Below, in pieces: positions 7,847 to 15,486 of a stretch of 52,343 bases of DNA. The translations under genes were made by a program, and so were the position numbers. Source of the stretch: Bacteroidia bacterium. GTDB taxonomy: Bacteria; Bacteroidota; Bacteroidia; AKYH767-A; OLB10. The stretch spans positions 1 through 52,343 of the forward strand of contig JAEUTI010000002.1 of NCBI GenBank assembly GCA_016788065.1. Direction: 5' to 3'. The notes below the pieces were generated by a model that saw nothing but the letters and a program-made list of their open reading frames with translations, had not been told where the DNA came from and made no database searches. Numbering within the stretch: the first letter of the stretch is position 1; every line of letters starts with the position of its first letter.

Positions 7847-9478
7847 TCACTTTAGTAACGCCTCACGACGCAAATTAAAAAACTTATGAAGTAGTTCCTG
7901 ATATTTGAAACAATCAACCGGCTTTGCTTTGATCATCTGTTTCATAATTTCAAGATGGTCTTTGTTTTGAATATCTGCTGAAACTGCCCACAAAGACACC
8001 TCTTTTAAGACCTGAAGTTCTTGAGTTGATTCAGGAAGTTTCATTTTGGTTTTTTCTAAGAATATTTTTACACAAGAATTTTCTGCTTCTATCCGATTGC
8101 TTTTAAATTTAGAAGCATTCATTTTAATCACGGGATTTGTGATGTCGGCAATTTTCACAGGTATTTCATTTCCCAGATTTAAAGCTATATTGTCTTCAGT
8201 AAAACGTATTAAAGTTTTTTTCGAAGTCCGGTATTTTTTATCGGTACTTATTTTGGAATACTCAGCTACAGCAATTTTAGATAACTCTTTACTTAACGGA
8301 CGGAAACCAAAACGATAATAAAACCAAAAAGCTCCGGTTGCAATTCCATCCGGATTATCTAATCCATATTGATAAGGTTCCACTTCAAAATAAGAAATGT
8401 TAAATGCCGATCGGTATAGCCGTAACAGTTCACACATGATATAGCCCGATTCACCTCCACGGAATGGTTCGAATATGTTGATGCCGAAGTCTGCCCGCTT
8501 TCCAAATATCCAGGCGCCACCATAAGCAGCCGGAACACCATTCTTAAATAGCGTGTAACCAACATAAGACTGCAATGGCAACTGCCGCTCCGGATACATT
8601 CCGTAAATAGCAATTGAAATACCACGGTTCATTTCATATAACCAAACCTGATTCGTATCCATGTAGGTAATTGGATCGGTTTCGCGATCGGTTAACGCCA
8701 TGGTGTTTTTAATGGTGGTTATTAATTGCGCTTTGCTTTCATCACTTAATTTTACATCACCATTGACAGGGGTGTCAAGCAAAGATTTATAATCGAACTT
8801 TTTTAATATAGATTCATGAAAGAAGAATGCATCCACAGGAAGGGAATTGTAGGCTCTGGAAAATTTAATCGATTTCGGCGTAATATCGCAATAGATACCA
8901 AGTCCATCAAACAGATGATCTTTGATGTAGGTCTTGTCTTCGATTTTTGAAAGTTCATGAACTAAGAAAGATAACCGCTCATTTTTAGGAACCCGCAGTG
9001 TATCAAGTAGCATTTCATTTTCCATGCCAGCTGTGGTCTCGCTTTTCTCAAGAGATGGAAGTGTTAACTTCAATACTTCATTCAGATCAAACCAGTCGTT
9101 TGCAATATTGTGCAATTGTAACGAGCAATCAGGATGGCTCAATAGCCACTTAACCATATCATGAGAAAATCGCGAACGATACGGTGTATTTGGCAGGCCA
9201 CTGTTGAGTAAGGCAGCTTTTTGAGAAGCACTTAATTTCCGTAACTGTAAGGATAACTTTTTTAAAGCTTGTTGTGTGAGCAGCAATTGTTGTTTGTTCG
9301 CCGGATATGCCAGAAGAAATAGTAAAGTATCGTGGTACGCAATCAGGCAGCTTGCACTGATTTTTTTAAGATTCGAAAGTTGCTTCAACAAATTTGTCTT
9401 TTCAACAAGAGCATCAGGCTCATATTTATTGGAAATTTGCTGGAGTTTTTCTAAAAGTAATTTTTCTTTTACAGGCAT
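7847..9478 (-). CDS. Unknown protein with GNAT-like C-terminal half
   Basis: The protein has 543 residues, no signal peptide and no membrane segment. The N-terminal 180 residues are helical and Leu/Lys rich. From about 260 to 420 the pattern looks like an acyl-CoA N-acyltransferase fold: strands around GISIAIYGMYPERQLPLQSY and YTLFKNGVPAAYGGAWIF, then FEPFRGGESGYIMCELLRLY at the position of the CoA-binding loop, then an aromatic-rich strand ending FWFYYRFGFRP. The acceptor substrate is not evident. The call is by eye; the fold needs profile support. Confidence 0.6.
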   Translation of the reverse strand: MPVKEKLLLEKLQQISNKYEPDALVEKTNLLKQLSNLKKISASCLIAYHDTLLFLLAYPANKQQLLLTQQALKKLSLQLRKLSASQKAALLNSGLPNTPYRSRFSHDMVKWLLSHPDCSLQLHNIANDWFDLNEVLKLTLPSLEKSETTAGMENEMLLDTLRVPKNERLSFLVHELSKIEDKTYIKDHLFDGLGIYCDITPKSIKFSRAYNSLPVDAFFFHESILKKFDYKSLLDTPVNGDVKLSDESKAQLITTIKNTMALTDRETDPITYMDTNQVWLYEMNRGISIAIYGMYPERQLPLQSYVGYTLFKNGVPAAYGGAWIFGKRADFGINIFEPFRGGESGYIMCELLRLYRSAFNISYFEVEPYQYGLDNPDGIATGAFWFYYRFGFRPLSKELSKIAVAEYSKISTDKKYRTSKKTLIRFTEDNIALNLGNEIPVKIADITNPVIKMNASKFKSNRIEAENSCVKIFLEKTKMKLPESTQELQVLKEVSLWAVSADIQNKDHLEIMKQMIKAKPVDCFKYQELLHKFFNLRREALLK

Positions 9479-9649
9479 AAATTCGTCGATTGCTTAAGCA
9501 AAAGTAAAAATAGGTAGCATTGGTTTCGGTTGTACTGATAAATATCATCCGTCAGCCAATTTGAATTCATCGGGTCAGGTATGTGTACGTTCCAAATGGA
9601 TATATTAAAATCACTAGTTTCAGTAGTAGCGTAAATTCAAATGGAATTA

Positions 9650-9657
9650 TATCTTTG
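9650..9657 (+). promoter_or_regulatory. Candidate -7 box of the TPR histidine-kinase gene
   Basis: TATCTTTG matches TAnnTTTG, 66 nt before the ATG. No clear TTG element is found at the normal spacing. The intergenic region 9479-9723 otherwise shows only AT-rich sequence. Confidence 0.3.
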
Positions 9658-9723
9658 ATGTGAAAATTATGGTAAAATTTCCCCCGGTTCTACCATTTAA
9701 TTACTTTATATTCAATATATTAA

Positions 9724-11556
9724 ATGAAGGTAATCGGCTTTATTATTACTTCTTTTGTGATCTTTTGCGGGGTACATCAGGCATTTGGCAAAGGTGACCC
9801 GGTATTAGATTCTATCAGAATTCATATTTCAGCAGCCTCTGATCAAATGGAGGCATTTAATTTTGAGAAAGCTCGTGCAGAATTGTCACAGGGGTTTTTG
9901 AAATCCGCAATTCGTTCGACACCGGAATTGAACTATTACCTGCACAGTTATACGGCTGAAATTCTTTATTACGAAGGATTATTTGACAAAGCTATTCAAT
10001 ATGCTGATAAAGCGATGCACTTTGCTCAAGAGAAAAACGACAGTCTGCTGATCGCAAGTGAATACAATTTACTCGGATTGCTTTACCAGAGTATTAACAA
10101 ATCTGAAAAGTCGGTACCGCTTCTGAAAAAGTCCCTGCAATGGTATCCCGCTAACGGTACATCACTTTTCCCGGTATCCAGAACCTATCAAATACATTCT
10201 AACCTGGGACAATGCTACTTTGAATTAAAAGATTATGAAGCTGCTGCCAAAGAACTGCATGTTTCGCTTTCACTTGCTAAAGAAGCCGGATCGGGTCGTG
10301 GTCAGTCTATTGCTGCTTGGGCTCTTGGAAAAGTGAAACATGCCGGTAATGATAATGATTCGGCACTATGGTACTTTAATTTTGCTAATGGTATTGCTGC
10401 AGCTGCCGATGATGCGGATGCTCAACTGGTGAACTTCCAAGAGATCGCTACCGTTTATTTTTCTTCCGGGAAAAAAGAGGAAGCACTTGCTAAAATAAGT
10501 GATGGAATAAGTTTTTTAAATATTAATGAGAATAAAATTGGTGAAGTCACACGTCGTGAATTTTATGGTGAAGCAGCAAGAATATTTTTGAGCGCACAGC
10601 AATTGCCAGATGCTCTTGAAATGCAAACCCGTCAACGGAAAATTGACAGTACAATTCAGGTTTCCAGTATGCGTAATTCGGTTGAAACATTGCAGCAGTT
10701 TTATGCACTCGACAGTGAACTGCTGAAACGACAGATTGAAAACAGACAATTGCAGCAAACACTTTCTCAGGAAAGAAAAATAAGAGTTGCAGCAACTTTG
10801 ATTGTATTACTCATTGGCATTGTGTTGTTTTTTGTTTTCAGAAATTATCGTATTCGTCAGAAACAACAACATGCTGAAAGTGCAAACCGGATGATAAGTC
10901 TGCAAAACCAAAAGACCATTGAGACGCTTCAACTTCGCGAACAATTAAGTCGCGATTTGCATGATGACATCGGTGCCGCACTCAGTAGCATAGGTGTTTA
11001 CAGTCAGGTTGCCGCTAAACATTTAGATGATAACCCTCAGCAATCGAAAGAAATACTCGATAAAATTCAGGCCTCCACTTATCGTACCATGGAAGCCATG
11101 AATGATATTGTTTGGGCAATACATTCCCGTAAAGATAATGGGGAAGAGCTTACTTCTAAAATGAGAAATTTTGCCGCTGAACGTCTGGCTCCTTCCGGAA
11201 TTTCTTTTTCATTGACTGCAAGCGATGCTTTCAATGCAACCTACCTTTCACCTGATGCCAAACGTAATCTGTTGCTGTTTTTTAAAGAAGCAGTTAATAA
11301 TGCTGCAAAGTATAGTGGTAGTAAAACAGTTGATTGCAATTGTGATGTGCAAAACGGCTTAATCGTAGTTGCGGTGTCAGATAAAGGTGCCGGCTTCGAC
11401 CGGAATACCATCACCCCCGGAACCGGTATGTCTACTATGGAGAGTCGCGCAACCGGTTTGCATGGACATGTTGAATTTGAGAATAATAATCCCGGAACAA
11501 CTGTAAAACTGATTGCTCCTGTACTGGTGCAAAAACAAACAGATAACCAACTCTGA
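9724..11556 (+). CDS. TPR-containing sensor histidine kinase (HisKA_3 type), no adjacent regulator
   Basis: The 610-residue protein has a signal peptide (MKVIGFIITSFVIFCGVHQAFG) and a periplasmic stretch of tetratricopeptide-like helices (about 30-330; for example ALEMQTRQRKID at the end). A coiled segment and one membrane helix follow (about 358-377, VAATLIVLLIGIVLFFVF). The kinase core is of the NarX/DegS type, with phosphoacceptor His413 in LSRDLHDDIGAALSSIG, N-box FFKEAVNNAAKYS, G1 box DKGAGFD and G2 box GTGMSTMESR. This class normally phosphorylates LuxR/NarL regulators. None is adjacent, so its partner is elsewhere; the regulator at 46644 is one in-window possibility. Confidence 0.93.
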   Translation: MKVIGFIITSFVIFCGVHQAFGKGDPVLDSIRIHISAASDQMEAFNFEKARAELSQGFLKSAIRSTPELNYYLHSYTAEILYYEGLFDKAIQYADKAMHFAQEKNDSLLIASEYNLLGLLYQSINKSEKSVPLLKKSLQWYPANGTSLFPVSRTYQIHSNLGQCYFELKDYEAAAKELHVSLSLAKEAGSGRGQSIAAWALGKVKHAGNDNDSALWYFNFANGIAAAADDADAQLVNFQEIATVYFSSGKKEEALAKISDGISFLNINENKIGEVTRREFYGEAARIFLSAQQLPDALEMQTRQRKIDSTIQVSSMRNSVETLQQFYALDSELLKRQIENRQLQQTLSQERKIRVAATLIVLLIGIVLFFVFRNYRIRQKQQHAESANRMISLQNQKTIETLQLREQLSRDLHDDIGAALSSIGVYSQVAAKHLDDNPQQSKEILDKIQASTYRTMEAMNDIVWAIHSRKDNGEELTSKMRNFAAERLAPSGISFSLTASDAFNATYLSPDAKRNLLLFFKEAVNNAAKYSGSKTVDCNCDVQNGLIVVAVSDKGAGFDRNTITPGTGMSTMESRATGLHGHVEFENNNPGTTVKLIAPVLVQKQTDNQL

Positions 11557-11573
11557 TAAAAACCTGACCACAA

Positions 11574-11610
11574 AAAAAGCCGGATCAATTCTGATCCGGC
11601 TTTTAATTTT
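11574..11610. terminator. Bidirectional terminator between convergent kinase and YceI genes
   Basis: AGCCGGATCA (11578-11587) pairs with TGATCCGGCT (11592-11601) around a 4-nt loop. The stem has A-runs on the left and TTTTAATTTT on the right, so it works on both strands. Confidence 0.85.
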
Positions 11611-11621
11611 ATAGTTGATTA

Positions 11622-12233
11622 TTACATTCCTGCAACAATATCCAACTTAATGGTAAATTCATCATAGATGGCTTTATCACCGATGTCAGAAAAGAATGTT
11701 TTTGATCCGTAACGAATATCGTATTTGGTACGATCAATTTTTACATCACCTTTAGCTGTCATGGTGTTGCCTTCAAAACGGATCATCGCAGGGAAGGTAA
11801 CATCATTCGTAATTCCTTTAATAGTAAGTTTGCCTGTTACATTGAAGTTAGGTGCGCCTGCTTTTACATCAGCTAATGGAGCAACTGAAGTCATGATAAA
11901 TGTAGCAGTTGGATTTTTATCAACTGAAAAGAAATCATCAGACTTTAAATGGCCTTCTAATTTGCCTTTCATGCCTCCCTCTAAGTCAGTAACAGTAATT
12001 GAAGTCATGTCAATTGCAAATGTACCTGACAATTTTCCATGATCATTGTTCACTTCACCACTTTTAATGGTAACAACTCCGTTGTGCTTTCCGGTTACTT
12101 TTTCAGCATACCATTCTACTTTACTTTTTGCAGCATCAACTTTGTAAGTTGTGGCATGTTTTGAAGGTTGTCCTGGCATCGTGGCCATTAATGTCGCCGG
12201 CAATAATGCCAACATGAGCAATACTTTTTTCAT
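11622..12233 (-). CDS. YceI-family periplasmic lipid-binding-like protein
   Basis: I chose the ATG at 12233 (203 residues) because it begins a clean signal peptide, MKKVLLMLALLPATLMA; an upstream in-frame start would add 23 polar residues. The mature part is a YceI lipocalin-like barrel: TYKVDAAKSKVEWYAEKVTG, then GVVTIKSGEV, ITVTDLEGGMKGKLEGHLKS, DDFFSVDKNPTATF, GKLTIKGITNDVTFP and the closing strand DEFTIKLDIVAGM. Family members bind isoprenoid-like lipids in the periplasm. It is a single gene that converges on the kinase gene and shares the hairpin terminator. Confidence 0.93.
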   Translation of the reverse strand: MKKVLLMLALLPATLMATMPGQPSKHATTYKVDAAKSKVEWYAEKVTGKHNGVVTIKSGEVNNDHGKLSGTFAIDMTSITVTDLEGGMKGKLEGHLKSDDFFSVDKNPTATFIMTSVAPLADVKAGAPNFNVTGKLTIKGITNDVTFPAMIRFEGNTMTAKGDVKIDRTKYDIRYGSKTFFSDIGDKAIYDEFTIKLDIVAGM

Positions 12234-12440
12234 TTTTGTTTTTTGTTTTAGGGTTTGAATATTTTGGGTTTTTTCTGTCTTTCCTGTTTTTGCCTTAACC
12301 ACAAATATGGGTAAAAGTTTATGTCATAACATATAATTTTATAATAATTGACCTAAATTGAGTGTAAGGCATTGTATATCAATTAAATAAAATCATGTTA
12401 CAACATTTAAACTTTCCCGGTTTCAATTAGTCGAACCGCC

Positions 12441-13664
12441 ATGAAAAAAACCTTGCTACTCAGCCTCTTATCATTTGCCTTGTTTGCACAAACCCCTGAA
12501 GTGACTTCGTGGCTAATTAATCCCGGAGGGCAAACCGGTTATGCCGGAATACCTTCCAATGTACAGTTGGTTCAATATTCAGCCAACAATGTTTTTGTTA
12601 CTACAACATGTATACCGGATTATTCAATAGGTCCATGGACAGCCAATCCAAACATTCCGGTAAATCAAAATTTCCTTTTTAAGATTACCCGAAATCCTGT
12701 ACAAAATGCAGGAACTCCAGTCAACACACCACTGGGTCATATCGGAGTATGGACAAATGGGGTTTCAATTTTCAATGCAAAAGATGGCATGTCATATAAC
12801 AATCAGGGAATATGGAATCGTGATGCTTATGTTTTTGAAGGAATCAGTTTCGATAACTGCTTGGGTCATCCCGCTCCTAACGGGGAATATCATTTGCATG
12901 TTAATCCAACCTGTTTATATGATGATACCGATAGTACCGTGCATGCTCCAATAATCGGATATGCGTTTGATGGGTTTCCTATTTACGGATCATTCGGATT
13001 TTCAAATGTGAATGGTACAGGACCAACACGCAAAATGCAAACCAGTTACCGGTTGAGATCTATTACCTCACGCACTACCTTGCCAAATGGAACAGTATTG
13101 AATACTGCTCAATATGGACCAGCAATTGGTGGAACGTATCCTTTAGGTGCATTTTTAGAAGATTATGAATATGTTCCTGGCCTTGGTGATCTGGATGAGC
13201 ATAACGGAAGATTTTGTATTACACCTGAATATCCATCCGGCATATATGCATACTTCGTTAGTATTGGTGTTAATGAAGTTCCTCTCTATCCTTATGTTAT
13301 AGGACCCACATATTATGGCGTCATTCAACCCGGAAATACCGGGCCCGGGTCGGGACATAATACCATAAACGAACCAGTGGTCACTTATGTGCCGGGAACA
13401 ACTGTAGTGCCAATGTATAACAATGAAACACCACTGCTGACTATTTCTTCTCAGTCGGGTGAAGTGGTATTTGTGGCCGGCACTGGCATAGCTCCTGATG
13501 CAATGGTTACATTCACCGATATTTCAGGAAGAGTTATTAAACAATACAACAATATTCAAGCGGACGTAGAAAACATTCTACCCGTAAGTGCTTTGTCACA
13601 TGGAATTTATATTTTATCATTGCAAAGCGGAAACACTGTTATCAGTAAAAAGCTGGTACATTAA
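12441..13664 (+). CDS. YHYH-domain secreted protein with T9SS sorting domain
   Basis: The 407-residue protein starts with a signal peptide (MKKTLLLSLLSFALFAQ). The body is a YHYH domain: LGHIGVWTNGVSIFNAKDG, RDAYVFEGISFDNCLGHPA, GEYHLHVNPTC and IIGYAFDGFPIYGSFG. The YHLH here corresponds to the YHYH signature. The domain's function is not established; metal binding is plausible from the clustered His residues. The C-terminal 75 residues are a type A T9SS sorting domain (TFTDISGRVIKQY, LSHGIYILSLQSG, KKLVH), although the usual YPNP entry motif is degraded. A terminator follows 23 nt after the stop. Confidence 0.88.
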   Translation: MKKTLLLSLLSFALFAQTPEVTSWLINPGGQTGYAGIPSNVQLVQYSANNVFVTTTCIPDYSIGPWTANPNIPVNQNFLFKITRNPVQNAGTPVNTPLGHIGVWTNGVSIFNAKDGMSYNNQGIWNRDAYVFEGISFDNCLGHPAPNGEYHLHVNPTCLYDDTDSTVHAPIIGYAFDGFPIYGSFGFSNVNGTGPTRKMQTSYRLRSITSRTTLPNGTVLNTAQYGPAIGGTYPLGAFLEDYEYVPGLGDLDEHNGRFCITPEYPSGIYAYFVSIGVNEVPLYPYVIGPTYYGVIQPGNTGPGSGHNTINEPVVTYVPGTTVVPMYNNETPLLTISSQSGEVVFVAGTGIAPDAMVTFTDISGRVIKQYNNIQADVENILPVSALSHGIYILSLQSGNTVISKKLVH

Positions 13665-13687
13665 TAATAAATGTTTCAGGGAGTTAT

Positions 13688-13724
13688 AACGTCCTTCAGT
13701 CTAACCACAGGAGGGCGTTTTTTA
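13688..13724 (+). terminator. Terminator after the YHYH gene
   Basis: AACGTCCTTC (13688-13697) pairs with GGAGGGCGTT (13710-13719) with G-T wobble, followed by TTTTT. Confidence 0.7.
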
Positions 13725-13730
13725 TTGCTG

Positions 13731-13761
13731 TTGTTTTTTTGAGCTACGTTGATTATTTTTG
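13731..13761 (+). promoter_or_regulatory. Promoter of the zinc metallopeptidase gene
   Basis: TTG at 13731-13733, a 20-nt spacer and TATTTTTG at 13754-13761 match the Bacteroidota -33/-7 consensus exactly. The predicted transcript starts about 10 nt before the ATG, directly after the preceding terminator. Confidence 0.6.
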
Positions 13762-13777
13762 AATCAAATACGAAGCT

Positions 13778-14626
13778 ATGAAATGGAGAAATCGCGAGGG
13801 TTCCGGTAATGTTGAAGATCGCAGAGGCGGCGGAGCTAAACTAGGTGCCGGTTTAGGTATTGGCACGGTAATAATCGTGATAATTGCGTTACTCACCGGC
13901 AGCGACCCATCTCAGCTTTTACAGCAAGTAGGTCAGCAGCAACAAACGGAACAACCTGCAGGAGAAGCAGCATTAAATGATGAAGCTTCACAATTTGTTT
14001 CAGTAGTATTGAAGGAAACCGAAGTAGTCTGGGAACAGGTTTTCAGAGAACAATTACAGGCAACCTACGAACAGCCTAAACTTGTTTTATTTACCGGAGA
14101 AGTACAGTCAGCATGCGGATTCGCATCTGCAGCCAGTGGACCTTTTTACTGCCCGGCAGATGCCAAAGCATATATTGATCTTAGCTTTTATACCGAACTA
14201 AAAGATCGCTTCCAGGCACCCGGAGATTTTGCAATGGCCTATGTTATAGCTCACGAAATTGGTCACCATGTGCAAAATCAATTGGGAATTTCCGACAAAG
14301 TTCATGGTATGCGTGGACAAATCAGCGAAGAGGAATACAATCAGTTGTCAGTGAAAGTAGAATTACAAGCCGATTTTTTTGCAGGGCTCTGGGCGCATCA
14401 TGCACATGAAATGAGTAATATTCTGGAAGCCGGAGATATTGAAGAAGCACTTACTGCTGCCAATGCTATTGGTGACGACAGGCTGCAAATGGAATCACGC
14501 GGATATGTGGTTCCTGAATCTTTTACTCACGGAACAAGTGATCAACGAATGTTCTGGTTTAAAAAAGGTTTTCAAAGTGGCTTGATGAGTGATGGTGATA
14601 CTTTTAAAAGTGGAGCGGTGGATTAA
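13778..14626 (+). CDS. Neutral zinc metallopeptidase, YpfJ family
   Basis: The 282 residues match the length of the YpfJ/zinc-peptidase family. A short basic cytoplasmic tail (MKWRNREGSGNVEDRRGGG) leads into one membrane helix (about 24-40). The periplasmic domain contains Cys113 and Cys125 around the FYCP motif (GPFYCPADAKAYIDLSF), the zinc site HEIGHHVQ (His159, Glu160, His163) and the third-ligand region ELQADFFAGLWAHH. Family members are membrane-anchored peptidases of unknown substrate. The gene is monocistronic, with its own promoter, and is followed by the tandem-repeat region. Confidence 0.93.
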   Translation: MKWRNREGSGNVEDRRGGGAKLGAGLGIGTVIIVIIALLTGSDPSQLLQQVGQQQQTEQPAGEAALNDEASQFVSVVLKETEVVWEQVFREQLQATYEQPKLVLFTGEVQSACGFASAASGPFYCPADAKAYIDLSFYTELKDRFQAPGDFAMAYVIAHEIGHHVQNQLGISDKVHGMRGQISEEEYNQLSVKVELQADFFAGLWAHHAHEMSNILEAGDIEEALTAANAIGDDRLQMESRGYVVPESFTHGTSDQRMFWFKKGFQSGLMSDGDTFKSGAVD

Positions 14627-14729
14627 GTGGTTAATTAGGTAGTTAATTAAGTGGTTAATTAGGTGGTTAATTAAGTGGTTAATTAGGTAGTTAATTAAGT
14701 GGTTAATTAGGTGGTTAATTAGGTGGTTA
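14627..14729. repeat. 12-bp tandem repeat, about 8.6 copies
   Basis: The unit GTGGTTAATTAR begins immediately after the peptidase stop codon and recurs at 14627, 14639, 14651, 14663, 14675, 14687, 14699, 14711 and (partial) 14723, without indels. Two units have GTAGTTAATTAA. It is non-coding and AT-rich; TTAATTAA recurs. It may vary in copy number between strains. Confidence 0.95.
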
Positions 14730-14735
14730 TTCCAT

Positions 14736-14904
14736 GGATCGCCTTCGGCTCTGGGAATAAATTGAGGATCGCCTTCGGCTCTGGGAATAAATTGAGGATC
14801 GCCTGCGGCTCTGGGTTATTTAATGGATCGCCTGCGGCTCTGGGTTATTTAATGGATCGCCTGCGGCTCTGGGAATAAAAGGAGTTTCGCCAGCGGCTCA
14901 GGAG
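14736..14904. repeat. 29-30-bp tandem repeat, six copies, REP-like GC-rich core
   Basis: Units begin GGATCGCCTTCGGCTCTGGG or GGATCGCCTGCGGCTCTGGG, plus an AT-rich tail of 9-10 nt, at 14736, 14766, 14796, 14825, 14854 and a diverged copy at 14884. Each core contains the small inverted repeat GCC-TTC-GGC or GCC-TGC-GGC. No CRISPR-like unique spacers are present. Period changes of 29 and 30 argue against coding. Confidence 0.95.
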
Positions 14905-14949
14905 AATATAACGGTAGTCAAGGATGGTGATTTTTGATCACTTTGCAGA

Positions 14950-14988
14950 ATAAAAAAAAACGACCCCTTTGGAGGTCGTTTTTTATTT
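14950..14988. terminator. Bidirectional terminator downstream of the cytochrome gene
   Basis: AACGACC (14959-14965) pairs with GGTCGTT (14974-14980), with A-run and T-run flanks on both sides. It serves the minus-strand cytochrome gene that ends at 15008 and may also stop plus-strand read-through from the peptidase gene. Confidence 0.8.
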
Positions 14989-15007
14989 TAAAGATCTTTG
15001 AAGAATG

Positions 15008-15454
15008 TTATTCCACTTTCATCTTTTTGATTACCGGAACAGGGCCCGGACAATGTTGAGAGTGGCAGGCCAGGCATGCGTTTACCATATTATTATAAGT
15101 TTCAACACGGTTTTCAGTTGTGGATGAAGCATAACTTTTCACACTCGAAATATATAATTCTCCAAACTGATTATAGAAATCACTCTTCGTATTATTTTCT
15201 GAAATCTTTGCAGTAAACAACTTATTGAATGCAGCTGGAAATGGAGCAGGTGTTTTGCCGGCTTTCAAATCAGCTTTAGCCTGATTGGTATATTTTTGCA
15301 TATCTCTCATCAGCAATGAAAGTTCGCTTGAGCCATTTGGATTTACATCCATAGTATCGGCAGCAGCTTGTTCAATCAATCCTGATTCCGGTCTGATAGC
15401 CTGGAAAGCTAAAACTCCTGCAATCAATGCGATGATAATAATAACTTTTTTCAT
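15008..15454 (-). CDS. Secreted mono-haem cytochrome c-like protein
   Basis: The 148-residue protein has a signal peptide (MKKVIIIIALIAGVLAFQA) and one haem-attachment motif, CLACH at residues 127-131, near the C-terminus. A CxxCH near the C-terminus after a helical domain is the layout of cytochrome c'-like proteins. The tail has another Cys (SQHCPGP). The role is a periplasmic or secreted electron carrier; the partner is unknown. It starts 32 nt after the M13 peptidase stop on the same strand, so the two are probably an operon, closed by the terminator downstream. Confidence 0.8.
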   Translation of the reverse strand: MKKVIIIIALIAGVLAFQAIRPESGLIEQAAADTMDVNPNGSSELSLLMRDMQKYTNQAKADLKAGKTPAPFPAAFNKLFTAKISENNTKSDFYNQFGELYISSVKSYASSTTENRVETYNNMVNACLACHSQHCPGPVPVIKKMKVE

Positions 15455-15486
15455 GTTTTTAATTTAATGCAAATTTTAAATTTCAA

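Noticed and set aside
11241..11588. A 115-residue minus-strand frame over the 3' end of the TPR kinase
   Set aside because: It is antisense to the kinase ATPase domain, whose motifs are intact on the plus strand.
11725..12042. A 105-residue plus-strand frame within the YceI gene
   Set aside because: It is the complement of a well-conserved YceI barrel on the minus strand.
14736..14904. Possible CRISPR array (regular 29-30-bp units)
   Set aside because: The units are directly adjacent with no unique spacers, and no cas gene lies nearby. It is a plain tandem repeat.
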